Shown: one piece after another, positions 8,315-16,736 of the stretch | Layout of the letters: each line of letters starts with the position of its first letter | Numbering within the stretch: position 1 is the first letter of the stretch | Assembly (NCBI RefSeq): GCF_039832105.1 | Contig: NZ_JBDOHS010000003.1 | Location: forward strand, 124,001-188,000 | DNA length: 64,000 bases | DNA from: Dorea_A sp016295505 | GTDB lineage: Bacteria > Bacillota > Clostridia > Lachnospirales > Lachnospiraceae | Direction: 5' to 3' | Translations under genes and position numbers: made by a program | The notes under the pieces: model-generated | What the model was told of the DNA's origin: nothing | Database searches by the model: none | The model's input: the letters and a program-made list of their open reading frames with translations, nothing else

Positions 8315-8740
8315 TTATTCTACAACAGTTACACCCATGCTGCGGCATGTTCCTTCGATCATGCTCATAGCACTCTCGAGTGTAGCAGCATTCAGATCCG
8401 GCATCTTTGTCTTTGCGATCTCTTCAACCTGAGCCTTTGTGATCTTAGCAACTTTTGTTTTGTTCGGAACACCTGAACCGGACTTGATGTTGCAGGCCTT
8501 CTTGATCAGAACTGCTGCCGGTGGTGTCTTCGTGATGAAGCTGAAACTTCTGTCATTGTAAACTGTAATAACTACAGGGATGATCATATCTCCCTGATCT
8601 GCTGTTCTAGCGTTGAACTGCTTTGTAAATTCCATAATGTTTACACCGTGCTGACCAAGAGCAGGTCCAACCGGTGGTGCCGGAGTTGCTTTGCCGGCAG
8701 GAATCTGTAACTTAATATAACCTTCTACTTTTTTTGCCAT
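8315..8740 (-). CDS. rplK: 50S ribosomal protein L11
   Basis: A 141-residue protein, full length. The N-terminal domain has LQIPAGKATPAPPVGPALGQ and GVNIMEFTKQFN. The C-terminal RNA-binding domain has KTPPAAVLIKKA and ends EGTCRSMGVTV. L11 binds the GTPase-associated centre of 23S rRNA. It is 58 bases before rplA, and the leader upstream holds an L1-site mimic and a large palindromic element. Confidence 0.98.
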   Translation of the reverse strand: MAKKVEGYIKLQIPAGKATPAPPVGPALGQHGVNIMEFTKQFNARTADQGDMIIPVVITVYNDRSFSFITKTPPAAVLIKKACNIKSGSGVPNKTKVAKITKAQVEEIAKTKMPDLNAATLESAMSMIEGTCRSMGVTVVE

Positions 8741-8755
8741 TTTAATTACCTCCTT

Positions 8756-8786
8756 GTGGTGTTGGCGGGAACAGTGTCCCTCCCAC
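8756..8786 (-). promoter_or_regulatory. L1-binding-site mimic in the rplK leader
   Basis: On the minus strand GTGGGAGGG, an 8-base loop, CCCGCCA, then ACACCAC, immediately before AAGGAGG of rplK. It has the same architecture as the copy before rplA and the same resemblance to the 23S L1-stalk base. L1 could thus repress both genes separately. Confidence 0.68.
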
Positions 8787-8807
8787 GTTTTTGTTTTACT
8801 TCTCCCA

Positions 8808-8925
8808 CAGTGCCAGCTCGATTGCGCTTCGCTTCATCTCGCTGAGGGCTGGCGCCCTATACGATTCCCATCATATGTCTGCCTGCGAGCGAGCTCGCGC
8901 AGCCAATGATGTAAATCGTGCACTG
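8808..8925 (-). repeat. three-way palindromic element between nusG and rplK
   Basis: A 118-base element closed by CAGTGC (8808-8813) and GCACTG (8920-8925). Inside are two hairpins: GCCAGC (8812-8817) with GCTGGC (8848-8853), and ACGATT (8861-8866) with AATCGT (8914-8919). The second also contains ATGATG/CATCAT pairing and a GC-rich tip, GCGAGCTCGC. GC content is higher than its surroundings and no protein is encoded. It may be an interspersed palindromic repeat (REP or MITE type) that landed in the operon, or a structured leader. Copy number elsewhere is unknown. Confidence 0.55.
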
Positions 8926-8935
8926 CTTGTAGCAA

Positions 8936-9451
8936 TTACATCTTTTTAACTTCTGCGAAACCAATTTCAACCGGGGTCTCGCGGCCGAAGAGCTCAACAT
9001 TGATCGTAAGGGTCTGTTTCTGCATGTTGATCGACTGAACAACGCCAACCGTATCTGCCCATGCTCCGGCAATCACCTGAACAGTATCGCCTTCCTCATA
9101 ATCTACCACAATGTTCTCCCGTTTGATTCCAAGTGGTGCCATCTCAGCATCTGTAAGCGGTACCGGTTTGGATCCAGGTCCTACAAACCCTGTCACACCT
9201 CTTGTATTACGAACAACATACCATGTATCATCGTTCATAATCATATGAATCAGTACATAACTCGGGAACATCTTTCTCTGAGAAACCTTCTGGACACCGT
9301 TCTTTGTCTCAACAACGTCTTCCAGAGGAACTCTGACTTCCAGAATCTGGTCTTCCAGATGTCTGTTTTCAATCGTCTTCTCAATGTTGGCTTTTACTTT
9401 GTTCTCGTACCCTGAATAGGTATGAACTACGTACCATTTTGCCTCTGACAT
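8936..9451 (-). CDS. nusG: transcription termination/antitermination protein NusG
   Basis: A 171-residue protein. The N-terminal NGN domain starts MSEAKWYVVHTYSGYENKVK and includes MFPSYVLIHM and NTRGVTGFVG. The C-terminal KOW domain is GDTVQVIAGAWADTVGVVQS. It binds RNA polymerase and couples transcription to translation. It lies 31 bases after secE, the standard order. Confidence 0.97.
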   Translation of the reverse strand: MSEAKWYVVHTYSGYENKVKANIEKTIENRHLEDQILEVRVPLEDVVETKNGVQKVSQRKMFPSYVLIHMIMNDDTWYVVRNTRGVTGFVGPGSKPVPLTDAEMAPLGIKRENIVVDYEEGDTVQVIAGAWADTVGVVQSINMQKQTLTINVELFGRETPVEIGFAEVKKM

Positions 9452-9482
9452 AAACTCACCTTTCTTGCCTGCAGTTTATCAG

Positions 9483-9683
9483 TTATTTTACCAATAAATC
9501 CACTCCGTACTGGGTGAGAAAATCAATGATCGCAATGATTGCTCCCACAACTACGGATACAGAAACCACTGCCGCCGTCTGTTTTGCAACTGTCATTTTA
9601 TCTGGCCAAATGATTTTTTTAAACTCTTTGCTTAGACCTTTGAACCAGCTTTGTTTCTGAGTCTTATTACTACTCATTGACAT
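9483..9683 (-). CDS. secE: preprotein translocase subunit SecE
   Basis: A 66-residue single-span SecE of the Gram-positive type. The amphipathic stretch FKGLSKEFKKIIWPDKMTVA carries the conserved IxWP motif and is followed by one membrane helix. It stabilises SecY in the SecYEG channel. It sits between rpmG and nusG as in most bacteria. ATG at 9683 and an internal ATG two codons later are both possible starts. Confidence 0.95.
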   Translation of the reverse strand: MSMSSNKTQKQSWFKGLSKEFKKIIWPDKMTVAKQTAAVVSVSVVVGAIIAIIDFLTQYGVDLLVK

Positions 9684-9700
9684 TCACTCCTTTGCAGCGA

Positions 9701-9850
9701 CTATTTTGTCTCTTTGTGCAATGTGTGTTTCTTGCAGAATCTGCAGTACTTCTTGGTCTCCATGCGCTCAGGATGAGATTTCTTATCCTTTGTCATATTG
9801 TAGTTACGCTGCTTGCATTCTGTACATTCCAATGTGATTCTTGTACGCAC
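9701..9850 (-). CDS. rpmG: 50S ribosomal protein L33
   Basis: A 49-residue protein read from GTG at 9850: VRTRITLECTECKQRNYN, then KKYCRFCKKHTLHKETK and TAG. The two CxxC pairs make it the zinc-binding form of L33. AGCGAGGTGG just upstream supplies the ribosome site. It is first gene of the secE-nusG-rplK-rplA cluster. Confidence 0.95.
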   Translation of the reverse strand: MRTRITLECTECKQRNYNMTKDKKSHPERMETKKYCRFCKKHTLHKETK

Positions 9851-9923
9851 AACTTCCACCTCGCTTTATAATCTTAGTTAACGTGTTTCTTGGTAGCTTG
9901 CGAGGCTACCTGATTTTAGGCAT

Positions 9924-9990
9924 AAAAAAAAAGACCTACTTCCATTCGCTAGGATAGTGTATCATACCCAGCTTCAAAAAGCAAGTCCTT
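9924..9990 (-). terminator. terminator after fhs
   Basis: On the minus strand a stem formed by GACTTGCTTTT and GGAAGTAGGTC (11 pairs, several G-U) is followed by nine T residues. It ends the fhs transcript. The loop also contains TATGAT, which might act as a -10 for the ribosomal operon, but no good -35 is visible. Confidence 0.6.
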
Positions 9991-10000
9991 TTCTCTGTTT

Positions 10001-11680
10001 TTAGAATAATCCAGTGATCTTTCCTTCCGGATCCACATCAATTCTCTCTGCTGCAGGTACCTTCGGGAGACCCGGCATCGTCATGATGTCACCTGTCAGT
10101 GCCACGATGAATCCGGCTCCGGCAGACATCTTCAGATTACGTACCGTCACATCAAAGTCCTTCGGTGCCCCAAGCTTTGTCGGATCATCCGTCAGACTGT
10201 ACTGCGTCTTGGCCACACAGATCGGCGCATTACCAAATCCAAGATCCGTAAGCTGCTTTGCCTGCTTCTGAGCCGCAGGTGTCAGAACTGCCTTTCTGCC
10301 TCCATATACTTTCTGCACGATCTGATCCAGCTTTTCTTCGATCGTTCCATCCAGTTCATAACTATAATGGAAGTCATTCGGTTCTTCACACAGGCGAATC
10401 ACTTCCTGTGCAAGCTTCTCTCCGCCTTCGCCGCCTTTTGCCCACACTTCAGAAAGTGCTACATTTACACCGACTTCTTTACATTTTGCTTCTACCAGAT
10501 CCAGCTCTGCCTTTGTATCTGTCGGGAATGCGTTGATTGCCACAACGCACGGAAGTCCATATACATTCTTGATGTTGCTCACATGCTTCATCAGGTTCGG
10601 AAGTCCTTTTTCCAGTGCTTCCAGATTCTCCTGATTCAGCTCTGCCTTTGGAACGCCGCCGTTATACTTCAGAGCACGTACTGTTGCCACAATCACTACT
10701 GCATCCGGATGAATTCCCGCCATACGGCACTTGATATCCAGGAACTTCTCAGCACCCAGGTCAGCACCGAATCCTGCCTCTGTGATTGCATAATCAGAGA
10801 GCTTCATTGCCATTCTCGTTGCTGTTACAGAGTTACATCCATGTGCAATATTTGCAAATGGTCCGCCATGAACGATTGCCGGTACATGCTCCAGTGTCTG
10901 TACCAGATTTGGCTTCAATGCATCCTTCAAAAGCGCACACATCGCACCTTCCGCATGAAGGTCATGCGCGGTAACCGGTTTCTGTTCAGATACCTTTCCA
11001 TAAGTATATCCTACAATGATACGTCCCAATCTTTCCTTCAGATCCGTAATATCTTTAGACAGACACAGCACTGCCATAATCTCGGAAGCAACCGTAATAT
11101 CATATCCATCTTCTCTCGGAACCCCATTGACTCTTCCGCCCAGTCCGTCCGTCACAAAACGAAGCTGGCGGTCATTCATATCTACGCAGCGTTTCCATAC
11201 GATCTTTCTCGGATCGATGTTCAGTTCATTTCCCTGATAGATGTGATTATCAAGCATAGCTGCCAGAAGATTATTCGCCGCTCCGATCGCGTGAAAATCT
11301 CCTGTAAAATGAAGATTAATATCTTCCATCGGAACTACCTGCGCATATCCGCCGCCTGCAGCACCTCCCTTAACACCAAACACCGGTCCCAGTGATGGTT
11401 CACGCAGAGCAACCATCACCTTCTTATCCAGTCTCTGCATCGCATCCGCAAGTCCTACCGTCGTTGTCGTCTTTCCCTCTCCTGCCGGAGTCGGATTAAT
11501 TGCCGTCACAAGCACCAGTTTCCCGTCTTTCCTGTCAGATTGCTTCAGCAGATTATAGTCGATCTTCGCTTTATATTTTCCATACTGCTCCAGATATTCA
11601 TCTGCGATCCCCGCCTTCTTTGCAATCTCTGTAATTGGTTCCATGGTACATTCCTGTGCGATTTCGATATCTGTTTTCAT
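10001..11680 (-). CDS. fhs: formate--tetrahydrofolate ligase
   Basis: A 559-residue full-length enzyme. It has the nucleotide-binding loop NPTPAGEGKTTTTVGLADAM near residue 64-83, REPSLGPVFGVKGGAAGGG, GGPFANIAHGCNS, and the C-terminal TGDIMTMPGLPKVPAAERID. It makes 10-formyl-THF from formate, THF and ATP for purine synthesis and, in acetogens, the methyl branch of Wood-Ljungdahl. It stands alone behind a ZTP riboswitch, so high ZTP (low 10-formyl-THF) should turn it on. Confidence 0.98.
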   Translation of the reverse strand: MKTDIEIAQECTMEPITEIAKKAGIADEYLEQYGKYKAKIDYNLLKQSDRKDGKLVLVTAINPTPAGEGKTTTTVGLADAMQRLDKKVMVALREPSLGPVFGVKGGAAGGGYAQVVPMEDINLHFTGDFHAIGAANNLLAAMLDNHIYQGNELNIDPRKIVWKRCVDMNDRQLRFVTDGLGGRVNGVPREDGYDITVASEIMAVLCLSKDITDLKERLGRIIVGYTYGKVSEQKPVTAHDLHAEGAMCALLKDALKPNLVQTLEHVPAIVHGGPFANIAHGCNSVTATRMAMKLSDYAITEAGFGADLGAEKFLDIKCRMAGIHPDAVVIVATVRALKYNGGVPKAELNQENLEALEKGLPNLMKHVSNIKNVYGLPCVVAINAFPTDTKAELDLVEAKCKEVGVNVALSEVWAKGGEGGEKLAQEVIRLCEEPNDFHYSYELDGTIEEKLDQIVQKVYGGRKAVLTPAAQKQAKQLTDLGFGNAPICVAKTQYSLTDDPTKLGAPKDFDVTVRNLKMSAGAGFIVALTGDIMTMPGLPKVPAAERIDVDPEGKITGLF

Positions 11681-11774
11681 CTTTTTACTTCCTCCTTTGG
11701 AATATCATTTGTTTGCAGATACATCCTTCTTCACCCTTCCAGGATCATGGCGATATTCTCACGATCTTTGGCAG

Positions 11775-11817
11775 AACAAAAAAGGACAACATTTATCATG
11801 TGTGATAAATGCTGCCC
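11775..11817 (-). terminator. expression-platform terminator of the ZTP riboswitch
   Basis: On the minus strand GGGCAGCATTTATCA, a short loop, TGATAAATGTTGTCC and TTTTTT. The 5' arm overlaps the last aptamer bases CTGGGCA, so ligand binding and terminator formation are mutually exclusive. Confidence 0.85.
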
Positions 11818-11889
11818 AGACGGTCGGCTTTCATAAATTCTGATTCCCCTGTGGTACTCCACAATTATCCGTCAGTAACCAGAACCCTC
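11812..11889 (-). promoter_or_regulatory. ZTP (pfl) riboswitch upstream of fhs
   Basis: On the minus strand the aptamer reads GGGTTCTGGTTACTGACGG, then GTGGAGTACCACAGGGGA, a linker, and GCCGACCGTCTGGGCA. The GTGG/CCAC hairpin followed by GGGGA, and the terminal CCGxCTGGGCA, are signatures of the pfl/ZTP class. fhs is a classical target. Genes under it are switched on when ZTP accumulates during 10-formyl-THF shortage. Confidence 0.9.
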
Positions 11890-11900
11890 AATTATTTCAT

Positions 11901-11929
11901 ATCATATTATATGTATTTCAAATTGTCAA
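11901..11929 (-). promoter_or_regulatory. fhs promoter
   Basis: Minus-strand TTGACA (11924-11929), a 17-base spacer, TATGAT (11901-11906), placed just upstream of the ZTP aptamer. Confidence 0.8.
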
Positions 11930-11948
11930 CTGTAAATATCTTCTTTTC

Positions 11949-13208
11949 TTAAGACCGGCGTGCAAAAGGATCTTTTTTTCCGATACGAAACTCTCTTTTT
12001 AATGCGTGCATCACCATTCTGGATCCAATATCTACAATATTAAAACCAAGCGCGATAGCCAGGCAGGTCGCAAGCAGAACAACCGTCTCATTAAACGCCA
12101 GCGGTATATCTCTTGTCAGACATCCGTACATCATATAGTACAGATTCGGTCCCGGAATCAGCGGGAATACCGGCGCTGTCAGGAAAATCGTAGACGGTGC
12201 TTTATTGATCCTTGACATAATAAACGCATATGTAGCCACAAAAACTGCCGCAACCAGTGTGGCAAGAAAATTGCTCGGCTCAATCTCAAATACAATCAGA
12301 TAAATTGCCCATGTAAAGAATGCGCCGACACTGGAATAAAATACCTGTCTTCCACGAACCTGGAACCACAGTGCAAATCCGGTACATGCGATCGTACAGG
12401 AAACCAGCTGCACAGTGATACTGTGTGAGATGATAAATCCATCCGAAGATACGCCATCCAGTACCAGCATGGCAAATGCGATTCCGAACACGATACCTGC
12501 AGCTCCAAGCAGGGAGTTCATAATATTCAGAAATCCGGAGATAAAGTCCCTCTGCAGAAGATCACGGATTCCGTTCGTAATTCCCAGCGCACTGATCAAC
12601 AACATCACGATACCGATCATAATACGATCCGGATGTTCGCCGATTCCCACACGAACCATTAATATAATGATCACTTCCGACAGAAATGCCAGAATTGTAT
12701 TGTAGAACATCAGGTTACTCTCACGTTTACTCAACCATTTTCCAACAGCAACGATCATCAGCGACACAATGGTTGCCACGATCGCGTCCATAAAATTACA
12801 TCCGAAGAATACCGCGAATCCGGTACCTCCCATAACGCCGGCAAAATATTTTGCAGCAGGATGCTGTTTCTTCCGGTTCATAACCTCCATATACTTCTCA
12901 TGAAGCTCATCTGCATCCGGTTTGTTCTGACAGACATATCTGGACAGGTTATTCAGATAGTCCAGTCTGTCACAGTCAAGCTCTGTGGATTCAATATGCC
13001 GGATCTGCGTGATAATCTCACCCTCCGGTGTCTCAATCGTGATCTGAATGTTACTCGGGATCGCATACACATCATACCTTTTACATCCATAAGCCTTACA
13101 CATTCTGTAGAGACTGTCTTCCAGTCTGAAATTTTCCGCGCCGCTTTCCAGCATTGCCTCTCCGATATCGAGAATCCCTTGTAAAATCCTGTTATAATCC
13201 ATATTCAC
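11949..13208 (-). CDS. threonine/serine exporter family protein (ThrE-like fusion)
   Basis: A 419-residue membrane protein. A cytoplasmic N-terminal part (LDIGEAMLESGAENFRLEDS, then IPSNIQITIETPEGEI) is followed by about ten spans. It joins the two halves (PF06738-like and PF12821-like) that are separate genes in some Firmicutes, as in Corynebacterium ThrE. It probably exports threonine and serine or related small molecules. It is a monocistronic gene with its own promoter. Family is confident; substrate is by analogy. Confidence 0.85.
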   Translation of the reverse strand: MNMDYNRILQGILDIGEAMLESGAENFRLEDSLYRMCKAYGCKRYDVYAIPSNIQITIETPEGEIITQIRHIESTELDCDRLDYLNNLSRYVCQNKPDADELHEKYMEVMNRKKQHPAAKYFAGVMGGTGFAVFFGCNFMDAIVATIVSLMIVAVGKWLSKRESNLMFYNTILAFLSEVIIILMVRVGIGEHPDRIMIGIVMLLISALGITNGIRDLLQRDFISGFLNIMNSLLGAAGIVFGIAFAMLVLDGVSSDGFIISHSITVQLVSCTIACTGFALWFQVRGRQVFYSSVGAFFTWAIYLIVFEIEPSNFLATLVAAVFVATYAFIMSRINKAPSTIFLTAPVFPLIPGPNLYYMMYGCLTRDIPLAFNETVVLLATCLAIALGFNIVDIGSRMVMHALKREFRIGKKDPFARRS

Positions 13209-13268
13209 GCCCTCTCAATTCTCTTATAAATAGTCTCAAATACGATTCCTCAAAAAGTCACAATATGA

Positions 13269-13296
13269 ATCATAACACGGATTTTTAAGATGTCAA
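13269..13296 (-). promoter_or_regulatory. promoter of the ThrE-like exporter gene
   Basis: Minus-strand TTGACA (13291-13296), a 16-base spacer, TATGAT (13269-13274), about 60 bases before the start codon. Confidence 0.65.
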
Positions 13297-13365
13297 TCTG
13301 TTTTTCCATAAACTCAAATGACATTTTCTTATGGTTAAATTACAATCATTAATACCTTCTAACGA

Positions 13366-14214
13366 TTATTCTTTTACTCCACCAAGCGTTACACCTGCCA
13401 CGATATACTTGGACAACAGAATATACACTATAATAATCGGAACGATTGCGATCGTAATCAGCATATATACCTTTCCCATATCAAACTTCAAGAAATCTGC
13501 ACTTCGAAGAGCGGCAATCAGGATCGGAAGTGTCTTTTTCTTATTGCTCGAAAGTATGAGAGCCGGAAGGAAGTAATTGTTCCATGCATTGACGAAAGCA
13601 AAAATCGCCTGTACTGCCAGTGCCGGCTTCATAACCGGAATTACAATATGGTTAAATGTATGAAATTCTCCACTTCCATCAATTCGAGCAGCTTCTACCA
13701 ATTCCAGCGGCAGACTTGACTGCATATAGCTATACATAAAATAGAAGATAGCCGGAGAAGCGATCGATGGTAAAAACAGCGGATACAATGTATCCAGAAG
13801 CTTCATCTTCGTGATCAACTGAACAAATCCCAGAGCGGTCACCTGTGTCGGCATTACCAGAATCAGAAGGATAAAGATAAATGCCGGTTTTTTCAGCTTA
13901 AATTTGTAAGCATACAATCCATATGCCGTCATTGCCGAAAAGTAGGTTGCCAGGATCGCTGTCATCGTTGATACGATCAAACTGTTTTTAATTCCAGACA
14001 AAACTGGGATATTCGCATCATTCAATACATTATTCAGATTTTTCAAAAATGCTTTCCCCGGAAGGAATGAAAATCCTCTCTGAATCTGAAAATGATTTCT
14101 GGTTGAATTGATAATTAATATATAGAAGAAGAACAAACAAAGGAACGTTAAAAATATAAGTACAATGTATGCCCAAATTGTTCGGCCGCTATGAATTTTC
14201 TTATTTTTCTTCAT
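13366..14214 (-). CDS. ABC sugar transporter permease, MalG type
   Basis: A 282-residue inner-membrane permease with six predicted spans. The binding-protein-dependent transport motif EAARIDGSGEFHTFNHIVIP (residues about 183-202) contacts the ATPase. Start and stop overlap the preceding MalF-type gene by one base, so the two are translated together. No ATPase gene is nearby; as with many CUT1 importers, a shared MsmK/UgpC-type ATPase elsewhere probably serves it. Substrate is expected to be a beta-glucoside oligosaccharide from the neighbouring GH94 and GH1 genes. Confidence 0.9.
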   Translation of the reverse strand: MKKNKKIHSGRTIWAYIVLIFLTFLCLFFFYILIINSTRNHFQIQRGFSFLPGKAFLKNLNNVLNDANIPVLSGIKNSLIVSTMTAILATYFSAMTAYGLYAYKFKLKKPAFIFILLILVMPTQVTALGFVQLITKMKLLDTLYPLFLPSIASPAIFYFMYSYMQSSLPLELVEAARIDGSGEFHTFNHIVIPVMKPALAVQAIFAFVNAWNNYFLPALILSSNKKKTLPILIAALRSADFLKFDMGKVYMLITIAIVPIIIVYILLSKYIVAGVTLGGVKE

Positions 14215-15173
14215 TATCTTTTTCCTCCCTTCTTTTTCTTCTTATATCCATCTCCATCATCTTTGTTCAATGTGAAATATACACCAACGCAAAGAATCGC
14301 ACAAATAATAAACAATACTACAGAAAGTGCACCCGCCATACCATAGTTCTTACTATATAAATGGTTGTTCAACAACATGATAATAGAAGTAGTCGAACGA
14401 TTCGGGCTTCCTTTTCCGTTAGTTAAGATCTGCGGTACGTCGAACATCTGGATACCACCGATCATAGAAGTAATCAATACATATACCAGGATCGGACGAA
14501 TCATCGGAAGTGTGATCTTAAAGAAGATCTGTCTGTGATTACATCCATCCAGCTCTGCGGCTTCAAATAACGACTGGCTGATTCCCATTACAGCCGCCAT
14601 CAAAAGAATTGTAGTATTACCAAACCACATCAGGAAGTTCATTAATCCGACAAGTCCTCTCGTTCCAAGTACTGAAGAGAAGAAACGAATCGGTGCATCA
14701 ATCAATCCCATGGACATCAGTGCTGAATTCACCGGTCCATTATCAGAAAACAGTGCAAAGAATAACATTGCAAACGCACTAGCCATGATCAGGTTCGGCA
14801 TATAAATTACAACTTTAAAGAACTGTTTTCCTTTAATTTTCAGTCTGACATCTGTAAACCATGCTGCCAGCACCAGAGATACAATAATCTGGGGAACAAA
14901 TCCAATCAGCCACATGATCACGGTATTACCCATGTATTTTGGCATATCGGATGCAAGTAATGCTTTATAATTTTCCAGACCCACAAAATTCGGTCCTACA
15001 ACGGTCAAACCGTCACGATAATATTCAAAGAAGCTATAATATACAGTTGAGATCAACGGAATCAGTTGAAAAACAAAAAACGTAAGAAAGAAAGGAAGGA
15101 TAAAAATGTATCCCCATTTTCCATAGCTTACATTTTGTTTTCTTTTCCTGGTCCTCTTAGCTGGTACTTCCAT
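14214..15173 (-). CDS. ABC sugar transporter permease, MalF type
   Basis: A 319-residue permease with six spans, a basic N-terminus (KRTRKRKQN), and the EAAELDGCNHRQIFFKITLP loop characteristic of CUT1 permeases. It pairs with the MalG-type gene directly downstream. A stem-loop lies between it and the solute-binding protein gene, a common way to keep permease levels below binding-protein levels. Confidence 0.9.
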   Translation of the reverse strand: MEVPAKRTRKRKQNVSYGKWGYIFILPFFLTFFVFQLIPLISTVYYSFFEYYRDGLTVVGPNFVGLENYKALLASDMPKYMGNTVIMWLIGFVPQIIVSLVLAAWFTDVRLKIKGKQFFKVVIYMPNLIMASAFAMLFFALFSDNGPVNSALMSMGLIDAPIRFFSSVLGTRGLVGLMNFLMWFGNTTILLMAAVMGISQSLFEAAELDGCNHRQIFFKITLPMIRPILVYVLITSMIGGIQMFDVPQILTNGKGSPNRSTTSIIMLLNNHLYSKNYGMAGALSVVLFIICAILCVGVYFTLNKDDGDGYKKKKKGGKR

Positions 15174-15210
15174 TTTCTCATCCTCCTTTCAAAACTATAC
15201 CCTGCATATT

Positions 15211-15242
15211 TTTTAAAAAACGAGGTGGGCAAGCCCACCTCG
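15211..15242 (-). terminator. intercistronic stem-loop between binding protein and permease genes
   Basis: A near-perfect CGAGGTGGGC / GCCCACCTCG stem with a tiny loop, followed on the minus strand by TTTTTTAAAA. It can act as a partial terminator or 3' stabiliser and would favour expression of the binding protein over the permeases. Confidence 0.65.
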
Positions 15243-15260
15243 TGCATTACTGTTTATGAA

Positions 15261-16676
15261 CTATGGCCATACAACTTCTGTTAAGTTTGGATACAGTTCC
15301 ATGATAGCTGTCTCAAAGTTCGCTTTTGCAGTATCCATATCAACGGATCCATCAAAGTAATCTTTGAATGCTGCCTGGAATTTCTCATTACATCCCTGAT
15401 CGTATTTGCCTGCATTGCTCATATCAATCTTTCCAGCTGCTTCAGCAAACAGCGCGATGTGGTTCTGTCCACCGAGGAAGTCTGAACCAAACTCAGGATC
15501 AGCTGCAATTTCGTCCATAGCTGTCTTGTTGTTTGTGTAATCCTGTGTATCCAGAGTGATCTGTTTGTCAATTTCAGCATCACAAGTCAATTTTACCATA
15601 ACGTCTTTGATTGTTGCTGCATTATCTGTTCCAGCTGCTGCACAGATCCATGTTCCGCCCCAGTAATAAGCTTCTGGTCCTTCACACACTGCGTAATCTC
15701 CATAGATACCATTGCCAACTGCCTGCTCACCATCCGGATCTGCCAGAGAGTTTCCTAACAGAGTGAAGTTGATTCCCCATGTAGAATAGAAGAAACCAAA
15801 TACATCGCCGTCCGGACCCTGGTCTGCTGCCCAACCGTCATCCCAAAGAGATGTCTTGTTGTTATAACCATTGTCTGTAAAGTCTTTTGTCTGTTCAACC
15901 CATTTCATAAGATTCTCATCAACAACAACGGATGTTCCATCTACCCATGGTGCAGATACGTTGTTAGAGAATGTACGATAAGAGTCATCATAACCAGAAA
16001 GCATCTTATATCCTTTTGCTGCTGCCTGCTCAGCTACTGCATTGAAGCTATCCCAATCAGAAAGTGCAGCCTGTACTTCATCCGGATCATCTGTTCCAAG
16101 AACATCTTTTGCGATAGAACGACGGTAAGCGAACAATCCAGGTGTTGCCTGCCATGTTGTACCTTTGATCGCGCCTTCAGAATCTGTAACAATGTCTTTT
16201 GTGTACTGGTACTGATCAGCCATATCATCTTCTGTCATTCCGATGTCATTAATAACATCCAGTGTGTATTCAGAATCAACATATTTTAATGCGTAGTCTG
16301 CTTCGATCAAGAAGATATCAATCTTATCATCTGCATCAGCAGATTCCTGATTCAGAAGAGCTTCATCCAGTTTGTTCTGATAGTTGTTGTTTTCGTTCGG
16401 GTTGATCGTCCATTTTACAACTGTTCCGTCATTCAGAGTCGTTGTAGATTTGTCTTCTGCAACTTCTTTAACTTCCGGATAGTAATCATTGAATCGGCTC
16501 TGGAATTCGTCGTTCCAGCACCAGATATTCAGGACTTCACCCTCTTCTGCACTCTCCTCCTGTGCTGTGTCTTCTCCGCTGGTCTCTTCTTTCTCACTTG
16601 AGCCACAAGCTGCAAGTGACAGAGTCATTGATGCAACCAAAAATAAGCTTGCAATCTTTTTCATGCGATTTTTCAT
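15261..16676 (-). CDS. extracellular sugar-binding lipoprotein (ABC family 1)
   Basis: A 471-residue secreted protein. The signal peptide ends in a lipobox, LSLAACGSS, with the lipid-anchored cysteine near residue 24, then an acidic Ser/Glu linker (about 25-47). The mature part resembles CUT1 solute-binding proteins, rich in tryptophan for sugar stacking (WCWNDEFQSRF, WGGTWICAAAG). It lies 60 bases after the lacI-type gene and before the permeases in one minus-strand operon. It probably captures cello-oligosaccharides or another beta-glucoside. Confidence 0.88.
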   Translation of the reverse strand: MKNRMKKIASLFLVASMTLSLAACGSSEKEETSGEDTAQEESAEEGEVLNIWCWNDEFQSRFNDYYPEVKEVAEDKSTTTLNDGTVVKWTINPNENNNYQNKLDEALLNQESADADDKIDIFLIEADYALKYVDSEYTLDVINDIGMTEDDMADQYQYTKDIVTDSEGAIKGTTWQATPGLFAYRRSIAKDVLGTDDPDEVQAALSDWDSFNAVAEQAAAKGYKMLSGYDDSYRTFSNNVSAPWVDGTSVVVDENLMKWVEQTKDFTDNGYNNKTSLWDDGWAADQGPDGDVFGFFYSTWGINFTLLGNSLADPDGEQAVGNGIYGDYAVCEGPEAYYWGGTWICAAAGTDNAATIKDVMVKLTCDAEIDKQITLDTQDYTNNKTAMDEIAADPEFGSDFLGGQNHIALFAEAAGKIDMSNAGKYDQGCNEKFQAAFKDYFDGSVDMDTAKANFETAIMELYPNLTEVVWP

Positions 16677-16736
16677 AATACTTCCTCCTTGTTTAAATGT
16701 TTTTATGATTGTATTTTTTTCAGCATAGCGCCGTTG

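Noticed and set aside
10367..11395. Long plus-strand reading frame (342 codons) opposite fhs
   Set aside because: It is antisense to a certain fhs gene, has Cys/His/Arg-rich low-quality composition, no ribosome site and no recognisable domain.
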